DNA of 64,000 nucleotides, taken from positions 125,284,309 through 125,348,308 of the forward strand of contig NC_134643.1 of the NCBI RefSeq assembly GCF_030463565.1, in the 5' to 3' direction. Within the stretch, counting starts at the first letter, position 1; the number at the start of each line of letters is the position of its first letter. Positions 15,101 through 29,400 of the stretch are shown here, one piece after another. The notes below the pieces were generated by a model that saw only the letters and a list, made by a program, of their open reading frames with translations, was not told the origin of the DNA and did no database searches. The position numbers and the translations under genes are program-made. This DNA comes from Pelecanus crispus. Taxonomy: Eukaryota; Chordata; Aves; Pelecaniformes; Pelecanidae.

Positions 15101-16344
15101 TATGTCCCCCAGTAACTTTACTCACAGTCATTTGGACTTTTGTCTATCATAGATTTGTTAAAAGATCAACCACTTCATTAAGAAGACAATTAAAATGTCT
15201 GTTCAAAAGTAAATCTCTGTTTTTCCATTGAAGGGATCATTTCTTTCTACAGCTGTCCCCACAAACCAGCAGAATGAAACCAGGAAGGAAAGGGAAGAAA
15301 CCAATTAAAGTGTGACAGGTAGAAAAAGAGGGGAGAAAAATAAAGAGCTCTTTAACTGATAAATCTACCATAAGACAGAGTAACCTTTGCAAAAAATTAA
15401 CAGTTTTACTCTGATCAATCATTGTGCACAGGCAGCTGTTGGGGACTGGCTCAGGATAAAAACAGACTGTAACTTAACCACTTTGTGGAGAAAAGTGGTG
15501 GATAAGGACTATCTTTTAAAGTCACTGCTTTTGAGGTGATCAGCATAAGAGGCTTTAACAAAATCACTCTCAGAAAGTAAAAAGGTGATTAGAAGTCACC
15601 AAAAATCAGGGGCTCTTCTAGAGTCTCAAACACAAGATCATTTAAAATTAGGATTAGTACATGGGCTTATTGAGGCCATTGCGACAGGCAAAGTTTTAGT
15701 CAACAGCTTGTTCTTTCTCTGTGTCATGTTCTTCCTCCACTGTTATTTTTTTTTAAACACAAGCCCACACATCGATTTTGTCCAAAGTACTACCAATAGC
15801 ACATAAATATTGTTTACATTTCTATAAATGGAACAGTTTATTACAGCAATTTCTGCGTGATTGTTGCTCTGCGCAAGAATGTTTTCAATGTCAAAGCAAG
15901 AAGGCTGCTGAAATCCTGCTTGAAAGCATTTTCTATTGTCCATGGAGTATAAAAAGAAAGAGCCCCTGTTTCTTAGCATTTTAACAATTTGATTGAGTAC
16001 TGAAGCTTAGGTCCAAACACGCAGCAAAGTACAATGACTCTGCCCATTTGAAGCCACATGAAAACGTGGGGTTGTTGAAGAAAGAGCTCCTGAAATGTCT
16101 GCATTAAAAGAGATTAACAAGGTCATCAAAGGGTCCAGCTGCCCGTGCCAGGCCACTCCTTGGGCCCAGAGGCTCTGCATTGTACAAAGCGCCCATCTAG
16201 GGACAGCATTCACTTACCTGATGTTTCATCTTGGATTAATTTATTTCGGACGGCTGTAACAAACTCCTCTGCAACCTCCAGTGGTCTCCAAACTGCAGTG
16301 TCAAAACTCAACTGAACAAGTGCTCGATCGATCTGGCTTTGCAG
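12183..16344. other. Intergenic, no gene supported
   Basis: Short unrelated ORFs only. A CR1-like phrase near 12,690 (GATCTTTGAGGCCTAATCC) is too short to call. Confidence 0.55.
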
Positions 16345-16425
16345 TTACCCATGCTGGGATGTGAGGACAGGGCTAGAGGCCCTTAGAGGTCCCTTCCAAG
16401 CCAAATCTTTCCACAATTCCATGAA
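16345..16425 (+). mobile_element. Old CR1 LINE 3' tail, + orientation
   Basis: Diverged match to the CR1 end: GGACAGGGCTAGAGGCC, AGAGGTCCCTTCCAAGCC and AATCTTTCCACAATTCCATG. The left boundary is uncertain and may extend to about 16,230. Confidence 0.65.
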
Positions 16426-19400
16426 AACATTGCATTTTTTCTGTTGAATCAATAACATTCAACCCCTATTCAAAGCGAGTTTCCATTATGCTCAAATTCC
16501 ACACACACACCCAAAATTGACCCTAGAAAATTGTCTCTTGGCCCTACCTGTAAAAAAGAGGGATACAACATTTGACAATTATTTAGTTTAACTGAATACC
16601 TGCTGCCTTATTATAATGGAGACAGAAATACTGTGAATTACATGCAACTCTAAAAATAGGAAAGGACTGAAGAAAACCCGTAAGAAATCCTCTGTGTACA
16701 GTTTCTGAGAAATACACTCATTATCTGGCTAGAAACATTAGCTGTCAACTAAATGCAACTTGGGTACATACAGGAAAAAACAACTCAGAACATATTCCTC
16801 TGAGTATCTAAAGATGACATTTCCACACCTTTGAGAGCTGAATCATATTGTGCTTCCATTTACAAAGCTCCTATTCACTTCAGTAGTCAAGTACGCTCAG
16901 GAAGTGCATATTTAAAAAGAAAGAAACTTTTGCTAGACAGACAAACAGCAGGATAAAATGCTATCATTCTGCAGCTTGCCAGCAGAGCTGAGCGAGATGG
17001 ACTAGAGACCATAATGAACATAGAATCAAATGCAAAAGCAACAGAATCTTCTGCCACCATCTTCTGCTTTGGTGTTTTGGTTTTGGCTTTTTTAAGAGCC
17101 CATGCAATAGAAATACACTCAGAGATATGTTATTTTGATCACCCTTGGTAAATTAAGCACGCTATACTCATATTTCCACTTGGACATTACAGTAGACTAT
17201 GGGCTGGTTTCCATCTGTCCATAATCTGGTCAATATTAAATCAAATTCATCTCATACATACAAAAGTAAAGAATTCAATCTCTCCCACAAGGTGTTAAAT
17301 GTGGGTAAGCTGTTTTTGGTTTTAGCACAACCAATCTCACTGCTTGCTCGCTGTTAGCTACTAAAAGCACCTCTTTCCAGCAAACACTGCCTCCTGCTTT
17401 GCCCTGGCCTGGGTGGGTGGCAGAACCGGAGTCCTGTTTCTGGGGTTTGTTTCATAACTACAAATTTTCTAGCAACAGGCTGCAAAAGGCTTCAGGCATA
17501 AACGCCATGGGACAGGTCAGGCACATGGTAGAATATAAGCCAGGAGAAAGGATCTCATGCCTGGAAAGCCTCCAGGCTTTTCTCCTATTATCCCTCTCCC
17601 TAAGGAAATGTATTACTTCTCCTTACCAGCGTCTCTGCGCTATGCCTATGGCACTGTTAGGATGAGAAGATAATTTGTCACGTTGCTATTAAAGCAGGGG
17701 GTGCTGGTGCCGGGCGACTCGCAGAGCGGGGCTCAGCACTGCGCCTGCTCCGAGGCTGTGCTCTGAGGATGCCCACCCGCACCCCTGCGTCCCGGCTTCC
17801 TTGCTGGAAAGAGGGGGCAGAGCATGGGTTTCCTCTGCAAAACACTTACAGGTCTCCAGACGGAGAATGCTTTCAGTCGCCCTGAGCAGCAGCTGCTTAG
17901 CAGTCAGGTTTGAAATACAGTATTTTCAAGATTCAAGCAAACCTGCTTTTATAACATGTTCAGGGAGCAGGAATGACATATACTGTGTCACCTGCTGCAA
18001 AGACCTTCCTCAGCAGATTAAACCAACTGACTAGATAAGTGTATATATTATTCAGTGCAGTTATTAATCTACAACACCAGATGAGAAAATTAATTAATTT
18101 ACTAAACAGCAGTTTACATCCCTAACAATTTTTAAAAGATGGGGGGGAAGAAAATCTGCCTCTACTTATGAGACTCTCTTGTCACTGTGTTACTGCCATC
18201 TAGCATTAAAACAAAAATCCCTTTCTCCTGAATGGCAGTACAGCAAAGAAGAATCCCACGGCTGTCTGGTTGCTGTGTGTTGCACTTACCCGTGCTCCAC
18301 ACAAACCGAAACACTGAAGTAAAGCGGGCTGTTTAAATCAGCCAGCCCATAAGTAGAAAAAAGGAAGATCAGAGGGCACTGCAAGAAGATGACCTGGCTT
18401 ACACAGTCCAGCTCTTCCCTCTTTCTCTGAAAGAAATGCTGTGGTCCCAGAGCACTGTGACGTCTCAGGTATTAAAACTCTCAAACACCACTTATCAAGC
18501 ACCTGGATCAATGTCTTCCATGTTATAAGAGGGAGGAAAAGTGGAGATGTTGCCTTTTTTCTCTCAAATCACAAAGTAACCTTTTAAAAACAGGTAGAAT
18601 TAATTTCTTACTTCTCTTAATTTTTCAGCATTCTTTAGCTCCTTAAAAAAAAAAAAAAGATCTACGTGAATTCTGCTAATCTGCACATAAAAGGAACCCA
18701 CCCTTCCCAGGTCCCTCTAATGGACTCGTTACCCATTTTAAACCCAAATGCACCCTTCTGGAGGTACCTGCTGTCTCTATTTTCAGGAAGAATGATGAAC
18801 AACCCATTTATTAAGATTTTGTTACTTTTTCCACAAACATGGAACCAGATTCCTTTGAGGAGACAATAATCTTTCCACTGTATGTCCCACTAATCAAACT
18901 ACAACCTCGACATAAAACAAGAAGACATAAAACCATCTCATAGATGGAATGAGATCTTTCTGGTCCCACGTTTCTGGGATAAAGCAACCAATCTATCTCA
19001 TCTCATCTCATGTAAGCTGGAGATCTTGACAGCAGAGCCTTCAATGGAGGGAGATAAACAAATCATAGCAGATGAACCATCCCATCCTGAAGTCAGTGTC
19101 TAAAATAGCTGGGATTAATCACTCTCTGGAGGTTCTTGGCTCTCTCCATTGACTAGAGAGGGGGTTTCATGTGAGGCATCATAGCAAACAACAGCCTTTT
19201 GTTGCGACAGCACGGTCCCGTTCAAGACACTATCAAAACACCCATTTACTGCAGCGACTAGAGGGTTTCACCCAGTGTTGCCAGGGCAAAAACCACAGGG
19301 AAAAACCACAAAATTGTGGGGTTTTGTCACAGCCGGTCTTGAAGGAGGGTTTGGATGGCTGCACTTCTGCAGGAACTCCTGCAGGGTTCCAGCTAAGTCA

Positions 19401-22067
19401 GAGTTGCTCATCAAGCGGTTCCTCTGCAACCGGATGGCCAGAAAGGCACTTTCCTCATCCTTTTATGGGTATAACCTGCACTTCCCATCCCACTCTCCCC
19501 AGGCCTTCATTTCTAGGCAGGCTGTGTGGTGCTCGCACCACCCACGAGCTCAGCAGCAGCGCTGTCTTTCAGCATGCAGGGAAGAGAGAGAAATGCCAAC
19601 CAGAAGAGTTCCTCCACCGTTGGGTAGAGACGCTGATAGAAGAAAAGCAAGAGGACTACAAGACATGCTTACTCCGTTCATACAGCCTGCACTTGCTGCC
19701 TTTTTCAGGCATACAGGGACAGGGTTGCAGTTAATCAGAAGATCCATGCAGGAATTCCTATTTCTTCTGGAGAGCAGACACCTCCCTCCAGTAAAGCAGT
19801 GGGAAAATTCCAGCAGCAGTAGGGTCACAGGTGGCATATTCCACGTGCCCGAGCTCAGACGGCTCTGTCAGCCACTTTGCAGAAGCTTATGCTTTGTATT
19901 CAGGGAAAAAATGCAAAAAAAAAAATGGCATATTCAAACAGAAACACCTGTTTCCTGCAGGACCACTAAATCCCCAGGGCCATTCTCCTCACAGAAGCTG
20001 TAGCTCATTAGCAGGGACAGCCAGCCTTGCAAAGAGCATTTGAAAACACATTAGCAGATGTAACAGCAGGCTGTTAAGATATTTAAAAAACACATCCAGA
20101 AAGGTGCTGGTTATTTGAGATTGTTCATAGAGAAAAAAATAACTCCACTCCTGAAGCCTGTGAGCTGCACCAAACATGCCAAACACCATCCTCTGCCTCC
20201 TCCAGGTGCACCACACCACACTCTGCGGCAAAACCAAAACATGCAGCACACCGCAGCATGTGGGGAAGCCCAAACCCCTGCCTTCAGCGGCAGAGTATGT
20301 GTGCAGAGACAGGCGAAGAGGAGAGAAAGAAAAAAAACCACCTCCCAGTTCAACCAGAAAGCAACTGGTAGCAGCACCTGTCCTGAACCTTCTCTTTTTT
20401 TTTTTTTTCTTTTCTTGTTTGTTTGCTTTGCTTTTTAATGAAAGGTCTGGTGGGCATGTCAGCAAAGCTTGGACTGCACCACAACCAAAGCAGTGGCACC
20501 CTGGAGGGATTGCACCAGGGCAATTGTTAAACCTGGTGGGGAAGAGCCCCTCCCCAGGGCCAGGGTTGGGGGACCCATTTCCCCAGCTTGCCTCTGGCAG
20601 TTCAGTCCCACACGCACTGCAATGTTCATGGGGCTTCTGCCAGGCCGGTGGGGCAGCTGACCCACCTCTGTCTCCTCTGGAAATCCTGCCCATGCTGACC
20701 TCTCCCCAGCCCACAGCACACACGCCCAGCGCAGGGTCCCTGTAGGCAGCCCGTACCCCTCCTCAGCCTAAACTCCCAAAGCTCCTCCACCCACCCCATG
20801 GCGGGGTTTCCCACTGCCTTGCCCCCAAGATAAGGGGGTTTCCCCTGGCACACCTCCAGCTGGCTCCCCTGCCCTCTCTCCACCGCCCAGGTCTCCTTCC
20901 CGGTGACCCTGCCCAGCCCCCTCGCTGTGGCTGTAACCCTTGGGGCTTCTGCAAAGCCTCGTTAAGGAAATCACAAAGCAGCACAGACCCTTTCCTGGGG
21001 TGCCCCACCATCGGTCCCCCCTTGCTGGGACACAGCGCCTGCCTTGGACGCTGAAAACTCCTGTGGTTCGATGGCCCGTGGAGGCACTGACCTGCAAACA
21101 AGCAGTGCCAGTCACTCCCCCTGCAGAGGAAAACCCTGAAGATGCCACCTCTTAGGGGGCCAACCTAGGCAGTGAATGAAATAGGGAATTTTTGCTTTAA
21201 ATACTATGATTTTTGAGGAATGACACTACTGTATAATCCTGATCCCACTTCCCTGCCAGGTATATTTTCATCTTGAAATCATATTATCCTTTGGGGGATC
21301 GCTCACTCCCAGGAAGATTGTCCTTAAAGGAGAGAAATGTGCAGTGAGAGAGACCAGACACAGACCCACCCTTAGAGGAACAGCAGACGCAGCAGTTTAT
21401 CAGCCTTCAAAAGCAACACATGTTTAAGACAAACAAAAAATAAGATACTTTTTTTGCTGTTTTTTTTAAGAGCTAGAAGAATTGAGCAACAATTAAGTCA
21501 GCCTGGCTAGTGCTTATGCAGAAAGCATCCGAAAAGATATAAAATCAGAACAAAAATAGACTCCTCCGCCTCTAAACCAGCAAACACTTGCATACCAGTA
21601 ACCTGATTTGGTACACGTCTCACTCAAAGTTTCCAGCAAATGCAAAATATTATGTGCGTAAATTATCCAGTGTAAAACAAGTATACTATTAGATATCACA
21701 CACCGAAACACAACACTTCTAATGCAAAACACTACGTCAGAGAGCATCCCAGCACCATACCCACTGACAGATGAGCTTTCACGATGGCTGTATTCTCTGA
21801 GATATGGGAATTGTTTTCTGCCATCCATTATTATGACAAATACCTTCTCTGTAGGGGGAAGTTTATTAAAGAAAGTTGCTAAGGTAAAGAGAGGACATGG
21901 CAAACCAAATGCAGAAGCAGAAGAATGGAAGAAAGGAAGAAACCCTCAGCCGTGCAATGAGCGACAGATGCCAAAAGCACCACTGGCCTCAGGAGGTCCA
22001 CGCAAACCCCGCTCCCATCACACCAGTAACTGATAGTGCCCAGGACAGACCCTCAAAGTGCTGGGCC
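16426..22067. other. Intergenic, with GC-richer ORF-dense stretch
   Basis: Overlapping ORFs of 187-244 residues on both strands at 19,171-20,745 have no domain I recognise and share the stretch in several frames, as expected where stop codons are depleted by composition. Minor repeats are an (ATCTC)3 run at 18,995 and a T14 run near 20,395. Confidence 0.55.
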
Positions 22068-22317
22068 CTCAGGTGATGTGGTGGAGCCCTGCTTTCCTGG
22101 GGATGGCTGAACACCTGCCTGCCATGGGAAGTAGTGAATGGATTCCTTGTCTTGCTTTGCTTGCATGTGCGGCCTTTGCTTTGCCTATTAAACCGTCTTT
22201 ATCTCAACCCACGAGTTTTCTCACTTTTATCCTTCTGATTCTCTCCCCCATCCCACCAGGAGGGAGTGAGCGAGCACTCTGTGGCACTCAGTTGCCGGCT
22301 GGGGTTAAACCACCACA
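22068..22317 (+). mobile_element. ERV LTR fragment, 3' part (+ orientation)
   Basis: Reverse-complement match to the LTR at 39,100-39,697, from the GTGGAGCCCTGCTTTCCTGG segment to the end GGGGTTAAACCACCACA. It includes ATTAAA at 22,187-22,192 and the CTCCCCCATCCCACCAGG region. The 5' part and any internal region are absent. A 100-residue ORF across it is incidental. Confidence 0.8.
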
Positions 22318-22847
22318 CTATCCTATTCTAATTCCCATTCAAATTATGGGAATGATGTGAAATTTTGCTAATTTGTGTAAAGAAAAAGAGAGTGCTAGAA
22401 GAAACAGCTTCTCAAGAAAGGGAAGCATGGACTGATTTTGCCGAAGGTAAGTGTTTATCTTTCAGCTGTAGCTTGATGATAAAGAAAGTAGATGTAGTGG
22501 AAGGAGTAAGAGCCGAGTATTACACCGATTTGTGTCTCTCTCTTCATACCTGCTCACTGGAAAATAAGGAAAATATTACGATTTGGCTCAACACAAGCAC
22601 TTCAGTTTAGACATATGGTGGTAATCTATGAAAAAAAGGGCGAGTGACGTGTGTGCTCGTGAACACAGAAGAAAGAGCCATTCAGCAAGACGTGGGAGAA
22701 GCAGCCGCATTGGATGCCGATTCGGTCACCGAACTGGGGAGCGCAGAACAAGAAATCACACCTGAGCCCTTACGTTTCCACCAACAGCCAGAGGCTGTGC
22801 TCCTCCAGTTAGTGTTGTGTCCTGCACAATGCTCCATGCAAAAAATT

Positions 22848-22870
22848 AAAAAAAAAAAAAAAAAAAAAAA
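22848..22870. repeat. A23 homopolymer
   Basis: Twenty-three A. The preceding sequence shows no gene match or polyadenylation signal arranged like a retrocopy tail. Confidence 0.85.
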
Positions 22871-25159
22871 TTCCTAAAGTTTGTCCAGCTGTGTACAGCA
22901 TAAAACTTTCCAGTAAGATGTTTGGTATAAAGGAATACTGTAGCCTCATTCACTTCATTTAAGGCCTCTCTGTTGCTTTCCCGTCCAAATAATACATGTA
23001 CAACTTTTAAATTGGTTAAAAGGAGTTAATTGGAAAAAAATAAAGGAAGGAAAAAAACTCACCCCCAAAACCCTGGGTGAAACTTTAGCAACCCAGCTAA
23101 GACGAAGACGTGCACATCTTTGTTTCAGGCCATTTAAACCTGGGCCCATTGGGTTCTATGGATTACTGTAGCACCCAAACTTTTCCAAAAATGTCAGACA
23201 AGTTTACCACAGCAATTAAGCTGTCTACCATCTGTAAAAAATTTGCCCAAGAGTTTTCCTAATGTTTTTTTTCCCCCTGAAATACATTTAACTTAATTCT
23301 TTCAACATTTTGCCTATCATTCAAGTCCATATACATTAAGTATTGAAGAGTTGGCTAGATTTTTGAGGGCAACTTTTCCTTCTAAGGATTAGTTGTACAC
23401 TGGTGCACTGAAATTTTATATACAGAGTAACACTCTGAATATGAATTATTTCTTGAGGAACACTGCGCCTATTCTTGGGATTGAAGAAGTAAAAACTTTA
23501 CTAGGAATTTCAGCCAAGGAGCTGAGATTAACACCCTTTATTCTCCTCCCAAATGGTGAGTTATTTTCAGAATACTAGACCAGGCTCAAGCTTAAATGTC
23601 TCCATCACACTGTACTAAAAGTGCCCTACAAGTAAATATGTGCACTCAGCCAGTGACAATGAAAGACGTGGGTCTGAATTCTTGAGCACGTTGGAGAGAG
23701 TTTTAAGTTTTCTCAGCAACATTTAGTGTACCTCGCGGTCCAAGTAAAACAGCGGTTAGGAAAGCTGAAGGGTATTCTTTATGTTTCTCTTCCTTCTAGC
23801 TTGCATATAAACTGGTTGTTCCCCAACTGCCTAACACTAGTGGGTGTTCTCACTTTTCCCTATGGAAACTGTATTTTTTATGTAACTCTCTAAATACAGA
23901 TTGCTTATGTGACAAATAATCAACCACTCTACAACACATTATTTTCTCTCCCTAAGCATTTATACTTTTATTGCTACTTTTGTTCCTCATTACCCAAATA
24001 CTGAGTCTCCTAAAATAACCTTTGAAAAAGTAATCCATTGACGATTAAAACACAGGAGGGTTGGGGGCACAACCTTGTTCTTGTCACATAGATGTGGCAT
24101 CTCCCTTTGGAGACTGATTTTGAAAGAGTTGGGAACAATTTCATGCTGCTTCTGTGACTCTGCAGAAGCGTAAGATAAGGTCACGCCTTAGAAGAATTGA
24201 GAATAAGGATGGGAGTTTTAACAACGCCCAATAGATGACTATGTAACTGAGAAGAGTGGCAATTACAAAAAGAAATAGGTCAATCCCTCACCTGGGTTCA
24301 GCGTAGGGCCTTTGAAACCCTTGAGTGACAAGATCTATCTGTAAAATATAAAATGCTTCTTTGCTCTCAAAAGCACATACTGAATTTTAGGACAGTGATT
24401 CTCCGTGGTTAAAAACCATCCGTCAGCCTCAGTGATTTTATAACCGATCCTTCATATTCATAAAACAACGTAACAACGTAACGCTCCTGGTTTTTTCTTT
24501 CAGTTTCTTATCGTGTGTTTTTTCTGTTTTTGTTTCTGAATTTCATCTGAATGACGAAGCCCTTTGGACATGCCGTCCATTTCCTAGGAAAGAACCCAAA
24601 AGCACAGAAAGCGCTGATCACAGATGAGTAGTGGTCCGCACGACCAGTCCCACCACGCTCGCTGCGAACACAGAGGCACCAAAACACCGTGCGCAGTCCT
24701 CGAGCTGGGGCTAAAACGCCAAGCGCCATGCAGCAGCACTCGCCAACCCTCCCAGCTGCAGGGCTCCTCACCCCTCCTTCCCCGTGTCCCCCTGTCCGGC
24801 CGCACGGCATCAGTCCACACCTCTCTGCAAAGCACATCCCGTCCTCCGCCTGCTCCGGGGCTGCCGCCTCCGCTGTCCTCTGTAGCTGCAAGGCAGATCT
24901 CCCCGCCGCCATCCTCCCGTGCCAGCCGGAGGGGCTTGGCTCTGGGCCGGCCATGCTTGGCTGCTGTGGGCTGGCATGGCTGGGGCCCTGCTAGCCAAGC
25001 CCGCTGGCCGCCAGGGTTGGGGCAGCCAGATTGCTCTCCCTTCGGAGCCATCACTCATCACGTCTCCGGCAGATTTACTGTCACTGACCCCTGTACCATG
25101 AGGTAGCGTCTCTGACTCGCAGGTCGTGTGCCACAGCCATACAGGATGGCAAGCAGGGG

Positions 25160-25179
25160 TTTTTTTTTTTTTTTTTTTT
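25160..25179. repeat. T20 homopolymer flanked by inverted 7-mers
   Basis: T20 lies between AAGCAGG (25,151-25,157) and CCTGCTT (25,183-25,189), which are exact reverse complements and could form a short hairpin. Confidence 0.8.
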
Positions 25180-26404
25180 ACTCCTGCTTTTCAACACAGT
25201 GAAGAGAGAAGCATGACTGATGTTTATTTTTGGTTGGGATGTTGAAAGCCACCCAAACAATACATCAAGCGCTATTCGGCTAAGCCTCAGTACACTCGCT
25301 GTGTCGAATACACATGCTTCGTGCTACGCCTGTCCTCTGCTGCTGTATTTACTCGTAGGGTTGTAATTCTGGTGGAAGAAGAGTTGACACAGACGCCAAA
25401 AAGTTGCACTGATTTAAGCTGGTGAAGGGTTTTGCTGTTTGTTCTTCTTTCTATACAGAAAGGCATATTTACAGCACTAAAATGAGATGTCTCTCTGCCC
25501 CACTTTACACACACTTTCAAAAATACTGCTGCTATTCAAAATAGCGTATGTTAGGCACTAAAAAATAGTAATCATCAACAGTGTGGAACACATTCTTTCC
25601 ATTAAAATTTTTTTACAGCCCATGGGCCCAGTGCTGCTCACACTGATTAGGACACACGCAAAAATACAGCAAAACCATCGGAGAGTCCGTAAGCCCCTAG
25701 CAGCCCCGCAGGGGAGCCCGGGCTCTGGAGATGAGATGGGGCAAGCACCCCCATTCCCCAGGCTTAGCAGCAGGGCTGAAAAAGCCAAGACAAAAAGGGC
25801 AGCTGTAAGGATTGGGAATAGCACAGGGAACCAAGGAAGGGGATGGGGAAGAAGGCGGCTGGGACTGTCACCGAGAGGTGGCCGCAGCCTGGGACAGGCA
25901 GGGCCACGCACCCTCCCACCCCCAGAGCCACCTCATTCCCACTGCCAGGTGTCTGTCCTAGAAAGATGCAAGGGGACCAAGTCGACGCCTGCGCTGCTGG
26001 CTTCACCCTTTCTGGGGTGAGGGTGGAGGGCTGACGATGCCGGCGTAACCTTTTCTGGGGCTGGGAGTCCACCCCCTCACTTGGGTGCCTACCCCTCGCC
26101 CTGGCAGCACCCTCAAAGCTGGTGGCTGCTCACAAAGCTGCGGGGACAAAAGCATCCCTCTGCTGCGTGCGTCCTCTTGGCTCTGCCCTCTCCTCTCTAA
26201 ACCACGTGGGTGCAGACTACAAAAGCCCAAGGAATTCCTTAGCAAGCCTCTCTAACACCCAAAAACTTCAGGGATAGTATTTCTGAGGTAGTTTGGCCAT
26301 AGCTTTCCACCAGATCGCTGCTAAAGTATTCAGTCCAGGCAGCAAGGACTGGATCAATTTTCACAGATCAGCCCTGCGGGTGCAGCCCCTGTGCACCCTC
26401 TTCT

Positions 26405-26444
26405 TTCATTCACTCATTTATTTGTTCATTCATTCGTTCGTTCA
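26405..26444. repeat. TTCA/TTCG tetranucleotide repeat
   Basis: An imperfect run of TTCA, TTTA and TTCG tetramers. No gene context. Confidence 0.75.
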
Positions 26445-29400
26445 GTGAACACAGGACTTCCTTTTCTTAGTCACTTTTCACAAGTTAACTTCTTAAAATG
26501 ATCCCACAGCTCCCCAGGGGCCCATTGACATCAGACGGCAACCACCAGCGCACCACTGGCAGCCTCCCCAGCAAGCCCAGCCACTCACTGCCGGAGCCGG
26601 CCGGCTCTGCCGGTCACCAGAGCCGCATCCACGAGCCCCCGGCTGCCTCCTTCGGGGCCCCACGGACACCCACTGCTCCCAGCCTCCGCACTGCCACAGC
26701 CCTGCGGGGGCTCGGGAAAGTGGCCGCTCATCCCCCAGTCATTTTCAGTGTCGCCAGGGACACCCAGCCTCCGCCGCTCGCTTGGCAGTGGCGTAAATGG
26801 CTGCACGGGAGACAGTACATGATGGGATCTGGTGAGATACAAGTCTACTAGGATCCCTTGGTGCCATTTGTCTGTCTGTCCTAACGGCTGAAAATCCTTC
26901 CTTTAAAAAAAAAAAGAGAGATCCTCAACAGCACTTTTATTAAAGCAGCTCTGGCTCATACATCACTTTAACTTGTGTAAGGAGGTGCTGTGCTGTGACC
27001 AGAAGTCACAGAAACACAACCAAGACCAAAACAAAAGTTTGAAAGAATAAGTTCAGAACCATTTTCTCCTTATGATTTCTCCTGTCCTCGTCTCACATTG
27101 ACAAGGACAAGGAAGGTGCTGAACACTGAGCCCCTCCGAGTGAGTTCAGCTCTTCTTCCCCGTCAGGACAGGCTACCAAACACATCATCTCTGCTGGGAC
27201 ATCCACAGACGCCTTCTTCCTGGTTGCTGAAAACAGTTTGTGTTCTTGAGGATCCCCTTCAAATGCTTCACCAAAGAGGCGCAATGAGTGCACTTCCAGG
27301 ATCAGGTTTACTTTCTCCCAGGGGTGCTGGGAGAATCCCCTTAGATGCTTTCTGCAGATGCCCAAAAGACAAAAGCGAGCCCTCCCCATTTTTCCAAAGC
27401 TTTTCACTCGTTTGCAAATGTTAGAAGGACCAACTCAACAACTGTGCGGCTGACTCACCTGTTTCTTACAGTTTGGGTTCACTAACAGTAAGTGCAAGTG
27501 CTACATCCTTATATCCAAGGACAAACGACCCCTGAGTCACTTCCCTTCCCTTGCCCTTGTTCATGCTCACGTTATTTGTTGTTGGCTAGGACCTTACAGG
27601 AAGGAAACACATGACTTGTGCTTTACTCCAGCGTGCAGAATATGGAAGGGCTACACAAATGCGGAGTGCCGCCCGCCATACTTCAGACCAGACCCTTTCT
27701 TGCAAGAGTTGCTCCTTCAGCTCTGTGGAGCCACCCCTCGTCTCCACCACAGCAAGGTCCCAGCTCAGCAAAGCATTCCGACTGTCTTTATATCAAATAG
27801 CCAGGGGAGACGGGGGAAGAACGGAGGGACCCTAGGGGAGCAAGGAACCATGGGGTTACCACGAAGACTGTGCTCTTAAAAACAGAGGGACACAATCAGG
27901 GGAATAATCAAGATAAACCATCTTGTCTGAGGGTCTGTAGGGAAAGGCGGTGCATACGGCACAAGTGCCTGGTCAACAAAGCCTGAAGCCCAGCTGCTGC
28001 TCCTGCCCCTCCCATTAAACCTTCTTCTGGCTTGAAATGTCCTGGCCAGAAAACCCAACTGCTATGGCTGGCTCTCCCCCTCTCTCCTCCGCTCTGTCTG
28101 CACCCTGTCATTTTAATGGACTTTTGGTCTCTCTTTATATACCCTGCGTATAAATTTCCAATTCCCCAGACAGCTACATTCTGTCACAGCCTTCAGTGGT
28201 CTCTGCTAACAGCCCCTGGCTGCCAAGCCAGTCACTCCAAAGTTCTCACCACACCTGGAAAAGCAACAACCAGAAGTCCTGATCTCAGGCAACCTCTGGA
28301 GGTGCCAACCCCCCTGCCAAGCCCAGGACAGCAGCCGCAGGGGGAAAAGCTCGTGTTGAAAATTACCTTTTGCCACTTCAACTCAGAGTTCATTCTTCGC
28401 ACTCACCGCAAAATTCGCTCACCAGGTGCAGGACTGGTTTGCCTGTGTGGTGTGAAGGCAGCGGTTACATCCTCAAGCACCAAGATGCATCCTATCACAG
28501 GGCTGGTTTGCTTGTTAGTTTTCTATTTCTACTCAGCGTGCACCTTACACACCTAGAGGCACTAAATAAGCTGTAAGCATTTCCCAGGTTTTACTGTTAT
28601 CCCGTTTGCGTGTATATTTTGCTCTGCATCTAAATTTGTGGGACATTCGGGTTAAATATCAAGTATATCACAGACCCATTTGAAAAAGGAAAATATAGCT
28701 AAAGTTAATGCAAGCCTGAGCGCCTGACCCTAGATCATTTGATGAAACACAAATGTCTTACTGATTTCACCAATACTGAAGGGAATTCAAGCAGCAAGAC
28801 AGCAGCAACAATTTCAAATATTGGCTTTCTGTTTCTCTAGGATGTGAGTCACCGTAAAATTGACACTTTGCAGCAAGCAAAACCCAATAAAATAATTCTA
28901 TAAATCAGCCTAATATGCCTTAGCATAACAGGTATGCACAAGCATGCTTAGGTGTATGCTTGCACACAGGCTGAAGGCCAGCTATTTGAATTCATGTATT
29001 ATTTTTAGTGTGAGTTAAGATGTTGTCACTGAACAGCAGGTTATTTATTTTTCCCCCCAAATGAAACCTCTGGCAAAAGCATATAAATGAAGTAGGTCCT
29101 ACTTAATTTTTTTTCTATTTTAAATGTATTTTCAGCAGGAACTCACCAAATTCATTTTGGGCACAAATAGAAAGAATGCACTTATGCTAACAGCAGTGTT
29201 GCATAATCTGTAAAACCAAAAATCCAATGTGAACAAAACTGTTGGTAAAAACATAATTCTGTACTATAGACGAAAACAAAATACGGCTCCGTTTTCAAAT
29301 GCTGCCAGAAAGAAAAACTTTGACTCATGGATGCGCATCGTAAACCACAATTTCATTGCACAAAGAAAACGTCCCAGCAGGGACCCAAAGATGAACTTAC

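Noticed and set aside
16985-17025. GATGGACTAGAGACC...ATAGAATC as another CR1 tail
   Set aside because: The match is too short and interrupted to separate from chance.
22058-22360. 100-residue ORF with a hydrophobic stretch
   Set aside because: It lies across a non-coding ERV LTR fragment.
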